From: DAIRFP01 sp036794995
GTDB taxonomy: Bacteria > Desulfobacterota > Binatia > UBA9968
Assembly (NCBI GenBank): GCA_036794995.1
Contig: DAIRFP010000083.1
Coordinates: 1 to 20,812 of the forward strand
Direction of reading: 5' to 3'
Length of the DNA: 20,812 bases
Shown: positions 8,431 to 16,498 of the stretch, piece by piece
How positions within the stretch are numbered: position 1 is the stretch's first letter
Layout: each line of letters opens with the position of its first letter
Notes under the pieces: generated by a model
What the model was told of the DNA's origin: nothing
The model's input: the letters and a program-made list of their open reading frames with translations, nothing else
The model's database searches: none
Program-made: the position numbers and the translations under genes

Positions 8431-9153
8431 ATGCTGCGCTTGGGAGTCAATGTGGATCACGTGGCGACGCTACGCCAGGCGCGTCGCGCCGAAGTGCCGG
8501 ATCCGGTGGAGGCCGCAATACTGGCCGAGCAGGCCGGCGCCGATGGAATTACCGTGCATCTGCGGGAAGATCGGCGCCATATACAAGAGCGTGACGTGAC
8601 ACTTATGCGCCAACGGCTTGGAACGAAGCTTAATTTGGAGATGGCGGTAACTCCCGCCATGATTGCGTTCGCCGAGACCCTGGTTCCCGACGATGCCTGT
8701 TTCGTTCCGGAAAAGCGAGCAGAGCTGACCACCGAAGGCGGTCTCAATGTGGTGGCGCAGCGGCAAAAAATTAGCGCCGCGGTGCAGCGCCTCCAGGATC
8801 GAGGTGTCCGCGTTGGCCTGTTCGTCGATCCCGAAAGAAGTCAGATCGAATCGAGCAAGGAAGTCGGTGCCCACGCAGTGGAGATCCACACGGGAACGTA
8901 CTGTAACGCTGCCGAAACCGCACGCGAGCGCGAACGTGAGGCGGTGGCGGCGGCGGCGACCCTGGCCCGGAATCTCGGTTTGGAAGTCCACGCCGGGCAC
9001 GGCCTCGATTACACCAATGTCTCACCCATCGCCAGCATTCCGGAGATCGTCGAGCTCAATATCGGGCACAGCATTATCGCTCGCGCGGTCATCGTCGGCA
9101 TCGAGCAGGCTGTGCGCGAGATGAAGCAACTGCTCGCTAAAGCGAGAGGATAA
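8431..9153 (+). CDS. pdxJ: Pyridoxine 5'-phosphate synthase
   Basis: Final step of the DXP-dependent vitamin B6 pathway: condenses 1-deoxy-xylulose 5-phosphate with 3-amino-2-oxopropyl phosphate to pyridoxine 5'-phosphate. The 240-residue TIM barrel carries the family segments LGVNVDHVATLRQAR at the start, GADGITVHLREDRRHI, LNLEMAVT, PEKRAELTTEGGLNV, VGLFVDPE, VEIHTGTYCN, EVHAGHGLDYTNV and ELNIGHSIIARAV. Length is normal. The start is ATG 8431, just 3 bases after the glmM stop; the preceding TTG 8428 would add one residue. In many related operons acpS follows pdxJ. Here nnrD comes next after about 100 bases filled by an inverted repeat. Confidence 0.96.
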   Translation: MLRLGVNVDHVATLRQARRAEVPDPVEAAILAEQAGADGITVHLREDRRHIQERDVTLMRQRLGTKLNLEMAVTPAMIAFAETLVPDDACFVPEKRAELTTEGGLNVVAQRQKISAAVQRLQDRGVRVGLFVDPERSQIESSKEVGAHAVEIHTGTYCNAAETAREREREAVAAAATLARNLGLEVHAGHGLDYTNVSPIASIPEIVELNIGHSIIARAVIVGIEQAVREMKQLLAKARG

Positions 9154-9157
9154 TTCG

Positions 9158-9246
9158 GTTCAAAGTTCCAGGTTCAAAGTTCAACGTTAGAATGCCAAAG
9201 TCAATGACCGAAACATTCCTTGAACTTTGAACATTGAACCTTGAAC
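9158..9246. repeat. Inverted repeat built from 7-bp tandem words (RGTTCAA)
   Basis: The left arm (9158-9186) is four heptamers of the type GGTTCAA/AGTTCAA. The right arm (9218-9246) is the same word on the other strand, TTGAACN four times. Arms match at about 25 of 29 positions with a spacer of about 31 bases, so the transcript could form a long hairpin. The right arm ends 12 bases before ATG 9259 of nnrD and therefore occupies its leader. It has no T-run, so it is not a classical terminator. Its period and arrangement resemble the elements at 10902, 14501 and 16499. No open reading frame is conserved in it. Confidence 0.85.
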
Positions 9247-9258
9247 AGGCTATTGACT

Positions 9259-10872
9259 ATGATCGTTGTCACCGCCGAACAGATGCGCGAGATGGATCGC
9301 TTGACGATCCAGAAGTACGGTGTGCCCAGTCTCAGCCTGATGGAGCGGGCCGGCGAGGCAATAGCCAGGGCGATTCTCGATAACTTCGGACGGGGTGCCA
9401 AAAAAGGCGTCTTGATAGTTGCGGGCAAAGGCAACAACGGTGGGGATGGCTTCGTTGTTGCCCGGCTGCTCAGTAAGAAGCGAATTCCTTGCGAAGTTGT
9501 GCTGCTGGCGCGCAAGCACGAATTGTCGCCTGACGCTGCCCATAATCTCGAAGCCTATACCAAACGCAGAGGCAAGGTCGCTGAGATTGCGGATGGGTCG
9601 TTGGGCTTGCTGAGCGAACGCCTAGCCGGCAAGGGATTGCTGGTGGACGCCATCTTGGGAACCGGTACTAAAAATATTGTGGGTGGCCTCTACGGCGAGG
9701 CGATCACACTGATGAATGCTTCCGGGGTACCGATTGTCGCCGTCGATATCCCTTCGGGTCTCGATACGGATAATGGAATGCCGCTCGGAGTTGCGATTCA
9801 AGCGGAGATGACGGTTGCTTTGGCCTACCCAAAGCTCGGTGAGGTGATCCATCCCGGCTTGAACTACGTCGGCGACCTGGCGATTGCAGATATCGGTATT
9901 GATTGCCGGGCGGTGGAGGAGATCGCCCCATACATCGAGCTCATGGAACGAGAAGATGTGCGCCGGCTCGTCCCCGTCCGGGAGCCGGACAGCCACAAAG
10001 GAACTTACGGTCATGCGTTGGTGATGGCGGGTTCCCGCGGGAAAACGGGGGCGGCGATTTTGGCCTCGCGGGCAGCGATCAGAAGCGGCGCAGGTTTGGT
10101 GACCTTGGCGGCGGCGCGCCCGCTGAATGATATTTTTGCCACTGCTTTGGTCGAAGTCATGACCGAGCCGCTGCCAAGCAACGCCGCTGAAGAGATCCAG
10201 CCCCTCGGCGATGAAGAATGGCGCCGGCTATTGGCACGCAAGGACGCGTTGCTCTTCGGCCCGGGCATTGGGGTTAACGATGCCACGCGGAGCATGCTGC
10301 TCTGGTTACTGCGCAACCTGGAAATTCCCTGGGTAATCGACGCGGACGGACTCAACAACCTCGCTTTGGAAGTGGATCGGTTGCGGAGCGCCAAGACGCC
10401 TCCTATTCTGACGCCTCATCCGGGAGAGATGGCCCGCTTGATCGCTAAGGACACCACGATAGTGAACCAAAAACGTGTCGAAGTCGCCCGCTCTTTTGCC
10501 ATGGAGCACGGGTGTCATGTGGTGCTCAAGGGAGCGCGAACCGTCATTGCGACAACGGAGGGAAAAATATTTATCAATTCCACCGGCAATCCCGGTATGG
10601 CGACGGGCGGCATGGGGGATGTTCTGGCGGGGATGTTGACGGCTCTTTTAGGGCAAGGATTCAGTCCCGAAGACGCGATGAAGCTCGGGGTTTATCTCCA
10701 CGGATTCGTGGGGGATCGTGTGGCGGCGAAAAAGGGTCAGATTGGTCTTATCGCATCGGATATTATCGACGGGCTGCCGTCGGGAATGCGTTCTCTGTCG
10801 AGGGCGGACTCCCTAGCCCGGATTGTTCATCCACCGAGGAAAACACACGACAGAGTGGTGGACGAGGAGTAA
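9259..10872 (+). CDS. nnrD: Bifunctional NAD(P)H-hydrate epimerase / ADP-dependent NAD(P)H-hydrate dehydratase
   Basis: Repairs damaged, hydrated NADH and NADPH. The N-terminal YjeF_N epimerase domain (about 1-215) interconverts R and S hydrates and shows GKGNNGGDGFVVARLL and VDIPSGLDTDNG. The C-terminal ribokinase-like dehydratase domain (about 225-510) dehydrates the S form with ADP. It has GHALVMAGSRGKTGAAILAS, VIDADGLNNLA, LTPHPGEMARL, the KGA strand and NPGMATGGMGDVLAG. The frame extends back to TTG 9241, but that codon lies inside the inverted repeat and gives a non-homologous N-terminus. ATG 9259 gives the expected MIVVTAEQMREMD start and 537 residues. The symbol nnr is also used for the fused form. 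Confidence 0.95.
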   Translation: MIVVTAEQMREMDRLTIQKYGVPSLSLMERAGEAIARAILDNFGRGAKKGVLIVAGKGNNGGDGFVVARLLSKKRIPCEVVLLARKHELSPDAAHNLEAYTKRRGKVAEIADGSLGLLSERLAGKGLLVDAILGTGTKNIVGGLYGEAITLMNASGVPIVAVDIPSGLDTDNGMPLGVAIQAEMTVALAYPKLGEVIHPGLNYVGDLAIADIGIDCRAVEEIAPYIELMEREDVRRLVPVREPDSHKGTYGHALVMAGSRGKTGAAILASRAAIRSGAGLVTLAAARPLNDIFATALVEVMTEPLPSNAAEEIQPLGDEEWRRLLARKDALLFGPGIGVNDATRSMLLWLLRNLEIPWVIDADGLNNLALEVDRLRSAKTPPILTPHPGEMARLIAKDTTIVNQKRVEVARSFAMEHGCHVVLKGARTVIATTEGKIFINSTGNPGMATGGMGDVLAGMLTALLGQGFSPEDAMKLGVYLHGFVGDRVAAKKGQIGLIASDIIDGLPSGMRSLSRADSLARIVHPPRKTHDRVVDEE

Positions 10873-10901
10873 GCTTCGTAGAGAGCGGGCGTGCCTATGG
10901 C

Positions 10902-10979
10902 ATCTCAGATTGCAAATTTCAAATTGCGAAAAATCAAAATCTGAGATCTGAAATCTGAGATTCCGAGCAAAGCGAGGAC
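10902..10979. repeat. Inverted repeat with 7-bp words (ATCTGAG/ATTTGAA) and a conserved tail, copy 1
   Basis: Left arm 10902-10926 and right arm 10937-10961 are complementary at about 20 of 25 positions with a 10-base spacer. Each arm is made of roughly 7-bp words (ATCTGAG, ATCTGAA, ATTTGAA, ATTTGCA). The right end runs into a tail at 10956-10979 containing GAGCAAAGCGAGGAC. The same tail, at 22 of 24 positions, ends the element at 16499-16579, and GATTGCAAATTTCAAAT at 10908-10924 recurs there with one change. It lies in the 251-base nnrD/tsaE gap. The rest of that gap holds a weak GC hairpin (10991-11019) and a TATACT (11091-11096) that could be a -10 box but has no matching -35. Confidence 0.85.
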
Positions 10980-11123
10980 GAGACCCATTGCCCGCGACCG
11001 GAGAGGCTTGCTCCGCGGGTTCCAACGTTGTGAATAAGCCGGGCTAGGGGCTCGTGGAAAACTCTCCAAGTCTCGAAATCTCGTTGAAAATATACTAGTT
11101 GTGCTTGTGGGGCTCATGACCTG

Positions 11124-11606
11124 ATGGCTTCGTGGAGGGTCTTCACCAATTCGCCGCGGCAGACGATGAGTTGGGGAGGCAGGCTTGGTAAACTGCTGCA
11201 GGGCGGGGAAATCATCGGCCTTATCGGCGAGTTGGGAACGGGTAAGACCTGTTTTGTTCGGGGTGTAACGGAAAGCCTCGATGTCGGCAGGAACAGCTGG
11301 ATTCGGAGCCCGACGTTTACCTTGATCAACGAATACCACGGGCGGCTGCCGGTCTATCACATTGATCTTTACCGCGTCGGTGGCCCGGGTGAGCTCGAAG
11401 GCCTCGATCTTCGAGAATACCTCTATTCGGACGGCGTGAGCTTGATCGAGTGGTTTGAACATCTGCCGCTCCACGAGGTCGACGAATACCTCGAATTGAG
11501 GCTCGTGTATGCGGGGGGCAATCGGCGGGAATTGATATTCACCCCGCACGGTGCGCAGTACGAAAAGATTCTCGAGCGAGTGAGCGTAAGGAAGTTGAAA
11601 GGTTGA
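11124..11606 (+). CDS. tsaE: tRNA threonylcarbamoyladenosine biosynthesis ATPase TsaE
   Basis: The P-loop ATPase partner of TsaB and TsaD in making t6A37 of ANN-decoding tRNAs. The 160 residues contain Walker A GELGTGKT at 35-42, followed by FVRGVTESL. The family segments SPTFTLINEYHGRLPVYHIDLYR, ELEGLDLREYLYSDGVSLIEW and LELRL follow. Length is typical. ATG 11124 gives the usual N-terminus (FTNSPRQT before the first helix); its ribosome site is weak (TGGGG at 11108-11112). The gene follows a 251-base gap after nnrD, so it may have its own promoter. nnrD-tsaE-lysC is a familiar order. TsaE works upstream of MtaB, which is encoded 5 kb further on. Confidence 0.93.
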   Translation: MASWRVFTNSPRQTMSWGGRLGKLLQGGEIIGLIGELGTGKTCFVRGVTESLDVGRNSWIRSPTFTLINEYHGRLPVYHIDLYRVGGPGELEGLDLREYLYSDGVSLIEWFEHLPLHEVDEYLELRLVYAGGNRRELIFTPHGAQYEKILERVSVRKLKG

Positions 11607-11688
11607 AAACTTCGAGGTTTCGCGCGGTAAGAGAAACGAATAGTTTGCTGTCGAATTTCTGCTTAAGCCTTGAGCCTGAGTTGTAGCT

Positions 11689-12912
11689 ATGGCGTTGCTG
11701 GTACAAAAATATGGCGGGAGTTCAGTCGGAACGGTGGATCGAATCAAACATGTAGCCGAGAAGGTTTGCACGGCAAAGCTCGGTGGCAACGACGTTGTCG
11801 TGGTGGTTTCCGCCATGGCCGGCGAAACCAACCGGCTGGTGGCTCTGGCGCAGGAGATTTCCGAGCTACCGGACGAGCGCGAGAAGGATGTCCTGCTGGC
11901 GTCCGGCGAACAAGTGGCGGTTGCTCTTTTGAGCCTTGCGTTGAAGGACCGCGGGCAATCGGCGCGGTCGTTTCTGGGTCATCAAGTGAGGATTGAAACC
12001 GATAAGGCCTATGGCAAGGCGCGGATCAGAAATATCGATTCGACGAAAATCGTGCAATCCTTGGCAGCGGGGGAGGTGGTGGTGGTGGCCGGCTTCCAGG
12101 GTGTGGATGAGGACGATAATATCACCACCCTGGGACGAGGCGGCTCGGATACCAGCGCGGTGGCCTTGGCGGCATTTCTCAGTGCCACGGCCTGCGAGAT
12201 CTACACCGACGTCGAGGGTGTTTTCACGACGGACCCAGGGATCTGTCAAGAGGCGAAAAAACTGGGCCGCATTTCTTACGACGAGATGATCGAGCTCGCC
12301 AGCAGCGGGGCCAAGGTGCTGGAGATTCGTTCCGTCGAGTTTGCCAAGAAGTTTTCCGTTCCGGTGCACGTGCGTTCGACTTTTTCCGATGTCGAGGGGA
12401 CGTGGCTGGTCAAGGAGGATGACGCCATGAGCGATGTGCTGGTTTCCGGCGTGTCGTGCGATAAAAACGAGGCCAAAATCACGCTCCTGAGGGTTCCGGA
12501 TCGGCCGGGACTCGCGGCGCAGGTTTTTGGCCCCATCGCCGATGCCCACATCGTCGTCGACATGATCATACAGAACGCCAGCGAAGATGGTACCACGGAT
12601 TTGACTTTTACCGTGTCCAAAGCGGATCACAAGAAAGCCCTGTCCATCGTTGAAAAAACCTTGCCCGCGTTGCAAGCCAAGGGAGTCAAAGTCGATACCG
12701 ACATCGCGAAAATCTCCGTGGTCGGAGTGGGCATGCGCACCCACGCCGGGGTGGCGGCGAAGATGTTTGAAGCGCTCGCCCGCGAGGGGATCAACATCGA
12801 GATGATTTCGACCTCGGAGATCAAGATTTCGGTCGTCATCGACGCGAAATATACCGAGCTGGCGGTGCGGGTGTTGCACGACGCATTTATCGGCAAGCAG
12901 GGGAACCTATGA
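11689..12912 (+). CDS. lysC: Aspartate kinase, feedback-regulated type
   Basis: Phosphorylates aspartate in the first step to lysine, threonine, methionine and diaminopimelate. The 407-residue protein begins with the kinase signature KYGGSSVG (7-14). It has LASGEQVAVALLS, the nucleotide and substrate loop GRGGSDTS (149-156), TDVEGVFTTDP and ASSGAKVLEIRSVEFA. Two C-terminal ACT domains follow. The first (about 262-335) contains VPDRPGLAAQVFGPIADA, and the second (about 342-405) contains VGVGMRTHAGVAAKMFEAL and INIEMISTSEIKISVVI. These bind the allosteric amino acid, probably lysine and/or threonine. Length matches the alpha-type monofunctional enzyme. The stop overlaps the cimA start by four bases, coupling two amino-acid pathways. 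Confidence 0.97.
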   Translation: MALLVQKYGGSSVGTVDRIKHVAEKVCTAKLGGNDVVVVVSAMAGETNRLVALAQEISELPDEREKDVLLASGEQVAVALLSLALKDRGQSARSFLGHQVRIETDKAYGKARIRNIDSTKIVQSLAAGEVVVVAGFQGVDEDDNITTLGRGGSDTSAVALAAFLSATACEIYTDVEGVFTTDPGICQEAKKLGRISYDEMIELASSGAKVLEIRSVEFAKKFSVPVHVRSTFSDVEGTWLVKEDDAMSDVLVSGVSCDKNEAKITLLRVPDRPGLAAQVFGPIADAHIVVDMIIQNASEDGTTDLTFTVSKADHKKALSIVEKTLPALQAKGVKVDTDIAKISVVGVGMRTHAGVAAKMFEALAREGINIEMISTSEIKISVVIDAKYTELAVRVLHDAFIGKQGNL

Positions 12913-14507
12913 AAGACGTTTTGCTTTATGACACGACTTTGAGGGACGGTTGCCAGGCGGAGGATATTTCCTTTACGCTCGAGGATAAGCTCCGCATTGC
13001 GGAAAAGCTCGAAGAGTTGGGTATCGATTACATCGAAGGCGGCTATCCCGGCTCAAATCCCCGCGATAAAGACTTCTTCAAGCGGGTGAAGAAACTGAAA
13101 TTGAAAAAGGCTAAGATCGCGTCCTTCGGAACCACCCGAAAACCCAGCGCCAAGCCTTCCCAGGATATCAATCTAAAGCTTCTTTTGGACGCCGATACCC
13201 CGGTGGTCACCCTGGTGGGCAAAACCTGGGATCTCCACGTGCGCGACGATCTACGGATCAGCCAGAAGGCGAACTTGGAGATCATCGCGGACTCGATCGC
13301 CTTCATGAAGCGCCGTGTCGACGAAGTCATGTTTGACGCGGAACATTTCTTCGATGGCTTCCGCGCCAATCCGGATTACGCGATGGCGTGTCTCGACGCC
13401 GCCCGGGAAGGCGGGGCCGACTGGATCGTGCTGTGCGATACCAACGGCGGCCGGCTGCCCAGGGATATTCGAGAGGCGATCACTCACGTGAACCGGTTGA
13501 TCAAAACCCCCTTGGGCATTCATTGCCACAACGACAGCGAGCTGGCGGTGGCGAATACCTTGGCCGGCGTGGAAATGGGCGTGAGCCAGGTCCAAGGAAC
13601 CATCAACGGCTTCGGCGAACGGTGCGGCAACTTGAACCTTATTTCGATCATTCCCAACCTGCAGTTGAAGATGGGAAAGGATTGCGTCAAGCCGGCGCAA
13701 CTCAAGAAGTTGCGCGAGGTGTCGCATTTTTTCTACGAGCTGGCCAATATCCAGCCCAACAAGCGCCAGCCCTATGTCGGCGACAGCGCTTTCGCGCACA
13801 AAGGCGGGCTCCACGTGTCCGGGGTATTGAAGAATCGCGAGACCTACGAGCATATCGACCCCGAATTTGTCGGCAATCGCCAGCGAGTGCTCGTTTCCGA
13901 CCTGGCCGGAAGAAGCAACGTCATTTACAAAGGCAAAGAGTACGGCATCGACCTGAAGGGCCATGATGAAGCGGTGCAGAGGATCCTGCGGCACACCAAG
14001 GAATTGGAAAGCCAGGGCTACGAGTTTGAAGCCGCGGAGGCCTCCTTCGAATTACTGATCCAAGAGGCGCTGGAGCGCAAAAAGAAAAACTTTCGGCTGC
14101 TCGGATTTCGCGTCATCGACGAAAAGAGAAAAGAGGGAGAGCCGCCGTTGTCCGAGGCGACGATCATGGTGGAGGTTGACGGCGAAGTAGAACACGCGGT
14201 GGCCATGGGCAACGGACCCGTGAATGCGCTGGACCAGGCGCTGCGCCGGGCGTTGACGAAATTTTACCCGTCGCTCACGGATGTCGAACTTTTAGACTAT
14301 AAAGTACGGGTGCTGACGTCCGGAGAGGGCACCGCCGCGTCGGTGCGGGTTTTGATCGAATCCGGCGACGGTAAGGATCACTGGGGTACTGTGGGGGTTT
14401 CCCAGAACGTCATCGAGGCGAGCTGGCAAGCGCTGGTGGATAGCATCGATTATAAACTTTACAAAGATGCGAGACATCGGATGGGAACTAAAAAAAATCC
14501 GGAGTAA
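12909..14507 (+). CDS. cimA: (R)-citramalate synthase
   Basis: Condenses acetyl-CoA with pyruvate to citramalate, opening the threonine-independent route to 2-oxobutyrate and isoleucine. The 532 residues show the HMGL-like barrel with YDTTLRDG (7-14), the CimA-type IEGGYPGSNPRDKDFF, the metal ligands HCHND (H205, H207) in GIHCHNDSELAVANTLAG, and INGFGERCGNLNL. The C-terminal third has LeuA-type regulatory features (EATIMVEVDGEVEHAVAMGNGPVNALDQAL, then DYKVRVLTSGEGTAASVRV). The GGYPGSNP motif and length favour CimA over isopropylmalate or homocitrate synthase. ATG 12909 overlaps lysC, with AGGGGA at 12899-12904. The last codon and stop fall inside the repeat at 14501. Confidence 0.95.
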   Translation: MKDVLLYDTTLRDGCQAEDISFTLEDKLRIAEKLEELGIDYIEGGYPGSNPRDKDFFKRVKKLKLKKAKIASFGTTRKPSAKPSQDINLKLLLDADTPVVTLVGKTWDLHVRDDLRISQKANLEIIADSIAFMKRRVDEVMFDAEHFFDGFRANPDYAMACLDAAREGGADWIVLCDTNGGRLPRDIREAITHVNRLIKTPLGIHCHNDSELAVANTLAGVEMGVSQVQGTINGFGERCGNLNLISIIPNLQLKMGKDCVKPAQLKKLREVSHFFYELANIQPNKRQPYVGDSAFAHKGGLHVSGVLKNRETYEHIDPEFVGNRQRVLVSDLAGRSNVIYKGKEYGIDLKGHDEAVQRILRHTKELESQGYEFEAAEASFELLIQEALERKKKNFRLLGFRVIDEKRKEGEPPLSEATIMVEVDGEVEHAVAMGNGPVNALDQALRRALTKFYPSLTDVELLDYKVRVLTSGEGTAASVRVLIESGDGKDHWGTVGVSQNVIEASWQALVDSIDYKLYKDARHRMGTKKNPE

Positions 14508-14563
14508 TGGAGTGATGGCTTGGAGTAATGGGCAATACTTCTCTACTCCAACACTCCACCTCC
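14501..14563. repeat. Inverted repeat with 8-bp words (GGAGTAAT) across the cimA stop
   Basis: The left part has GGAGTAAT at 14501, GGAGTGAT at 14509 and GGAGTAAT at 14522. The right part (14543-14563) has the same words on the opposite strand, as CTACTCCAACACTCCACC. The two sides can pair in part. The first unit supplies the last cimA codon and its TAA, so the element either inserted at or grew from the end of the gene. The cysE start follows at 14578. No T-run follows it. It shares style, not sequence, with the heptamer elements elsewhere in the window. Confidence 0.75.
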
Positions 14564-14577
14564 CCGGGTCTTCTGTC

Positions 14578-15309
14578 ATGTGGCAAACCCTTAAAGAAGA
14601 TATCCAAGCGGTCTTCGACCGCGACCCGGCGGCGCGGTCGACGTGGGAAGTCGCCATTGCTTATCCCGGCCTTCACGCAATTCTGATCCACCGGCTGGCG
14701 CACTGGATCTGGCAGCGGCAAGTCACCACCCTCGCGCGGTTCGTGAGCCACGTTGGCCGCTTCCTCACCGGGATCGAGATCCATCCTGGAGCGAAAATCG
14801 GCCGCCGCTGTTTTATCGATCACGGCATGGGCGTTGTGATCGGAGAGACGAGCGAGATCGGCGACGACGTGACGATCTATCAGGGTGTCACCCTCGGCGG
14901 CACGTCGACGGAGCCAATCAAGCGCCACCCCACCATTGAGGACTCAGTGACGATCTTCAGCGGTGCGGCGGTCCTTGGGCCGGTGACCGTCGGCCGTCAC
15001 AGCCGGGTGGGCGCAGGCTCCGTGCTGGTGACCTCGGTGCCACAGCATTCCACGGTGGTCGGCATCCCTGGCAGAGTCGTGAGGATAGAGGCGAGGCACA
15101 CGCCGACAGGCAAAGCGATTATCGACCTCAACTCGGCCGATCTGCCCGACCCCATCGCCAAAGCGATCGGTGCTCTTGCCGACTATGTTGAAAAATTGGA
15201 GAAGAAGGTCGACGAACTGAGCACTCGCCAAGGTGGCCTTGAAGAAAAGACCGCTGAAGAGAGCGAGGTCTTGAGCAGGGTCAAGGAGTTGTTGAAAAAC
15301 AATCACTAA
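14578..15309 (+). CDS. cysE: Serine O-acetyltransferase
   Basis: Acetylates serine with acetyl-CoA to O-acetylserine, the acceptor for sulfide in cysteine synthesis. The 243-residue protein has a short N-terminal helical part (LKEDIQAVFDRDPAAR, YPGLHAILIHRLAHW). The left-handed beta-helix of hexapeptide repeats follows, with EIHPGAKIGRRCFIDHGMGVVIGE and IGDDVTIYQGVTLGGT; D81 and H82 match the catalytic pair. The last 50 residues are charged and heptad-like (ADYVEKLEKKVDELSTRQ), probably a coiled coil. The frame is open back to 14467 inside cimA, but homology begins at ATG 14578, which I take as the start; its ribosome site is weak. Cysteine made here is the sulfur source for MnmA next door, though direct coupling is inference. 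Confidence 0.95.
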   Translation: MWQTLKEDIQAVFDRDPAARSTWEVAIAYPGLHAILIHRLAHWIWQRQVTTLARFVSHVGRFLTGIEIHPGAKIGRRCFIDHGMGVVIGETSEIGDDVTIYQGVTLGGTSTEPIKRHPTIEDSVTIFSGAAVLGPVTVGRHSRVGAGSVLVTSVPQHSTVVGIPGRVVRIEARHTPTGKAIIDLNSADLPDPIAKAIGALADYVEKLEKKVDELSTRQGGLEEKTAEESEVLSRVKELLKNNH

Positions 15310-15325
15310 GACGCTCGAAATGGGG

Positions 15326-15361
15326 CGTTCAAATCGTTCAAGCCGTTCAAAACGTTCAAAG
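15326..15361. repeat. Four 9-bp tandem repeats (CGTTCAANN) between cysE and mnmA
   Basis: Units CGTTCAAAT, CGTTCAAGC, CGTTCAAAA and CGTTCAAAG follow each other without gaps. A degenerate unit CGATTGAGT follows at 15362-15370. The core word GTTCAA is the same as in the element at 9158-9246, but the period is 9, not 7, and there is no inverted arm. It sits 17 bases after the cysE stop and about 50 bases before mnmA. The units are too short and unspaced for CRISPR. Confidence 0.85.
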
Positions 15362-15413
15362 CGATTGAGTCGGCAGCCCGAGTTGGCTGATTAGTTGAAG
15401 CGCAGCAAGAGCC

Positions 15414-16487
15414 ATGAGCCACAGCCGTCAGAATAAGAAAATCGTCGTCGCCATGAGCGGTGGCGTCGATAGTTCCGTCACCGCCGGCCTCCTGGTGGAA
15501 CAGGGCTACGACGTCCGGGGCGTCTCGCTGCGCTTGTGGGAAGGCGTTGAGCTTGGCCCGCGCAATTGCTCGGATCACCGCGGGGCGAAGGATATTGCCG
15601 ATGTACTCGGCATTCCGCACACCCTGCTGGACCTTCGGGCGCAGTTTGTCGAGAGCGTGGTTAAACCCTTTGCGCGGGATTATCTCCGCGGGCGCACACC
15701 GAACCCGTGCATCGCCTGCAACCGCGATTTCAAGCTGGGCACCTTGCTCAACTGGGCCAAAGAGCAGGGCGCAGATTATGTCGCCACCGGGCATTATGCC
15801 AAGATCGTCCGCGATCGCTCCGGCGAGCACGCATGCCTTTTTCGCGGCAGCGATCGGGGCAAGGACCAGTCCTATTTTTTATTTGCTCTTTCTCAGAACC
15901 AACTGGCTTACACCTTGTTTCCCCTCGGCGCGATGCAAAAAGGCGAAGTGCGAGAGCAAGCCAGAAGGCTGGGGCTGCCGGTGGCCGATCGCGGGGAAAG
16001 CCAGGATATCTGTTTCGGCGATTACAAGGCGCTGGTGGAATCCTGCGCCAGCCCAGGCGAGCTTGACGGCGGCGATGTTGTCGATAGGTCAGGAAAGGTG
16101 CTCGGCCGCCACGCCGGTATTCACGGGGTGACCATCGGGCAGCGTAGAGGTTTGGGCATTGCGGCGGCCCAGCCGCTTTATGTCGTGGATATCGAAGCGG
16201 AGTCGAAGCGTGTCGTTGTGGGCGCCAGGGACGAACTTGGTTCCAAGGGACTCATGGCTGGAAACCTCAATTGGCTCGAGCCCTTCGATGAGGAGGAGAT
16301 CGCTGCGGCAGTGCAGATTCGCTATCGCTCGCCGGCTATTTCGTGTGTGGTCCGGAAAACAGTCGAAGGAACCGCTGAAGTTCGCTTCACCGAAGAGTTT
16401 CCGGCGGTTACGCCGGGCCAGGCGGCAGTATTTTATCGTGGCGATCAGTTATTGGGAGGCGGGTGGATCACGCAAGCGATCCGCTAG
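15414..16487 (+). CDS. mnmA: tRNA-specific 2-thiouridylase
   Basis: Thiolates U34 of tRNA(Lys), tRNA(Glu) and tRNA(Gln), using ATP and persulfide sulfur from a cysteine desulfurase relay. The 357-residue protein has the PP-loop SGGVDSS near residue 15. The nucleophile C99 is in TPNPCIACNRDFK and the second catalytic cysteine C200 is in SQDICFG. ATGHYAKI, GKDQSYFLF and GQRRGLGIA are also present, and the C-terminal beta-barrel ends in FYRGDQLLGGGWI. Both cysteines are intact, so activity is expected. ATG 15414 gives a normal N-terminus. Flanked by repeat-containing gaps on both sides, it may be read from the upstream operon or from its own start. Confidence 0.96.
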   Translation: MSHSRQNKKIVVAMSGGVDSSVTAGLLVEQGYDVRGVSLRLWEGVELGPRNCSDHRGAKDIADVLGIPHTLLDLRAQFVESVVKPFARDYLRGRTPNPCIACNRDFKLGTLLNWAKEQGADYVATGHYAKIVRDRSGEHACLFRGSDRGKDQSYFLFALSQNQLAYTLFPLGAMQKGEVREQARRLGLPVADRGESQDICFGDYKALVESCASPGELDGGDVVDRSGKVLGRHAGIHGVTIGQRRGLGIAAAQPLYVVDIEAESKRVVVGARDELGSKGLMAGNLNWLEPFDEEEIAAAVQIRYRSPAISCVVRKTVEGTAEVRFTEEFPAVTPGQAAVFYRGDQLLGGGWITQAIR

Positions 16488-16498
16488 CGCGCGGCGCG

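Noticed and set aside
9241..9258. TTG start extending nnrD upstream by six codons
   Set aside because: The codon is part of the inverted repeat arm, and the added residues do not match the family N-terminus; ATG 9259 does.
10991..11019. GC hairpin after nnrD as a rho-independent terminator
   Set aside because: The stem is 6 bp with a bulged inner stem and no following T-run.
10905..11831. 308-codon minus-strand open frame across the nnrD/tsaE gap, tsaE and the start of lysC
   Set aside because: It is the complement of tsaE and lysC coding sequence plus a repeat element. The composition is low-complexity and no family is recognised.
14467..14577. Upstream extension of cysE into cimA
   Set aside because: The added residues derive from cimA and repeat sequence in another frame. 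Homology to serine acetyltransferase starts at ATG 14578.
15326..15361. CRISPR array
   Set aside because: Units are 9 bp, directly adjacent, with no spacers and no cas genes nearby.
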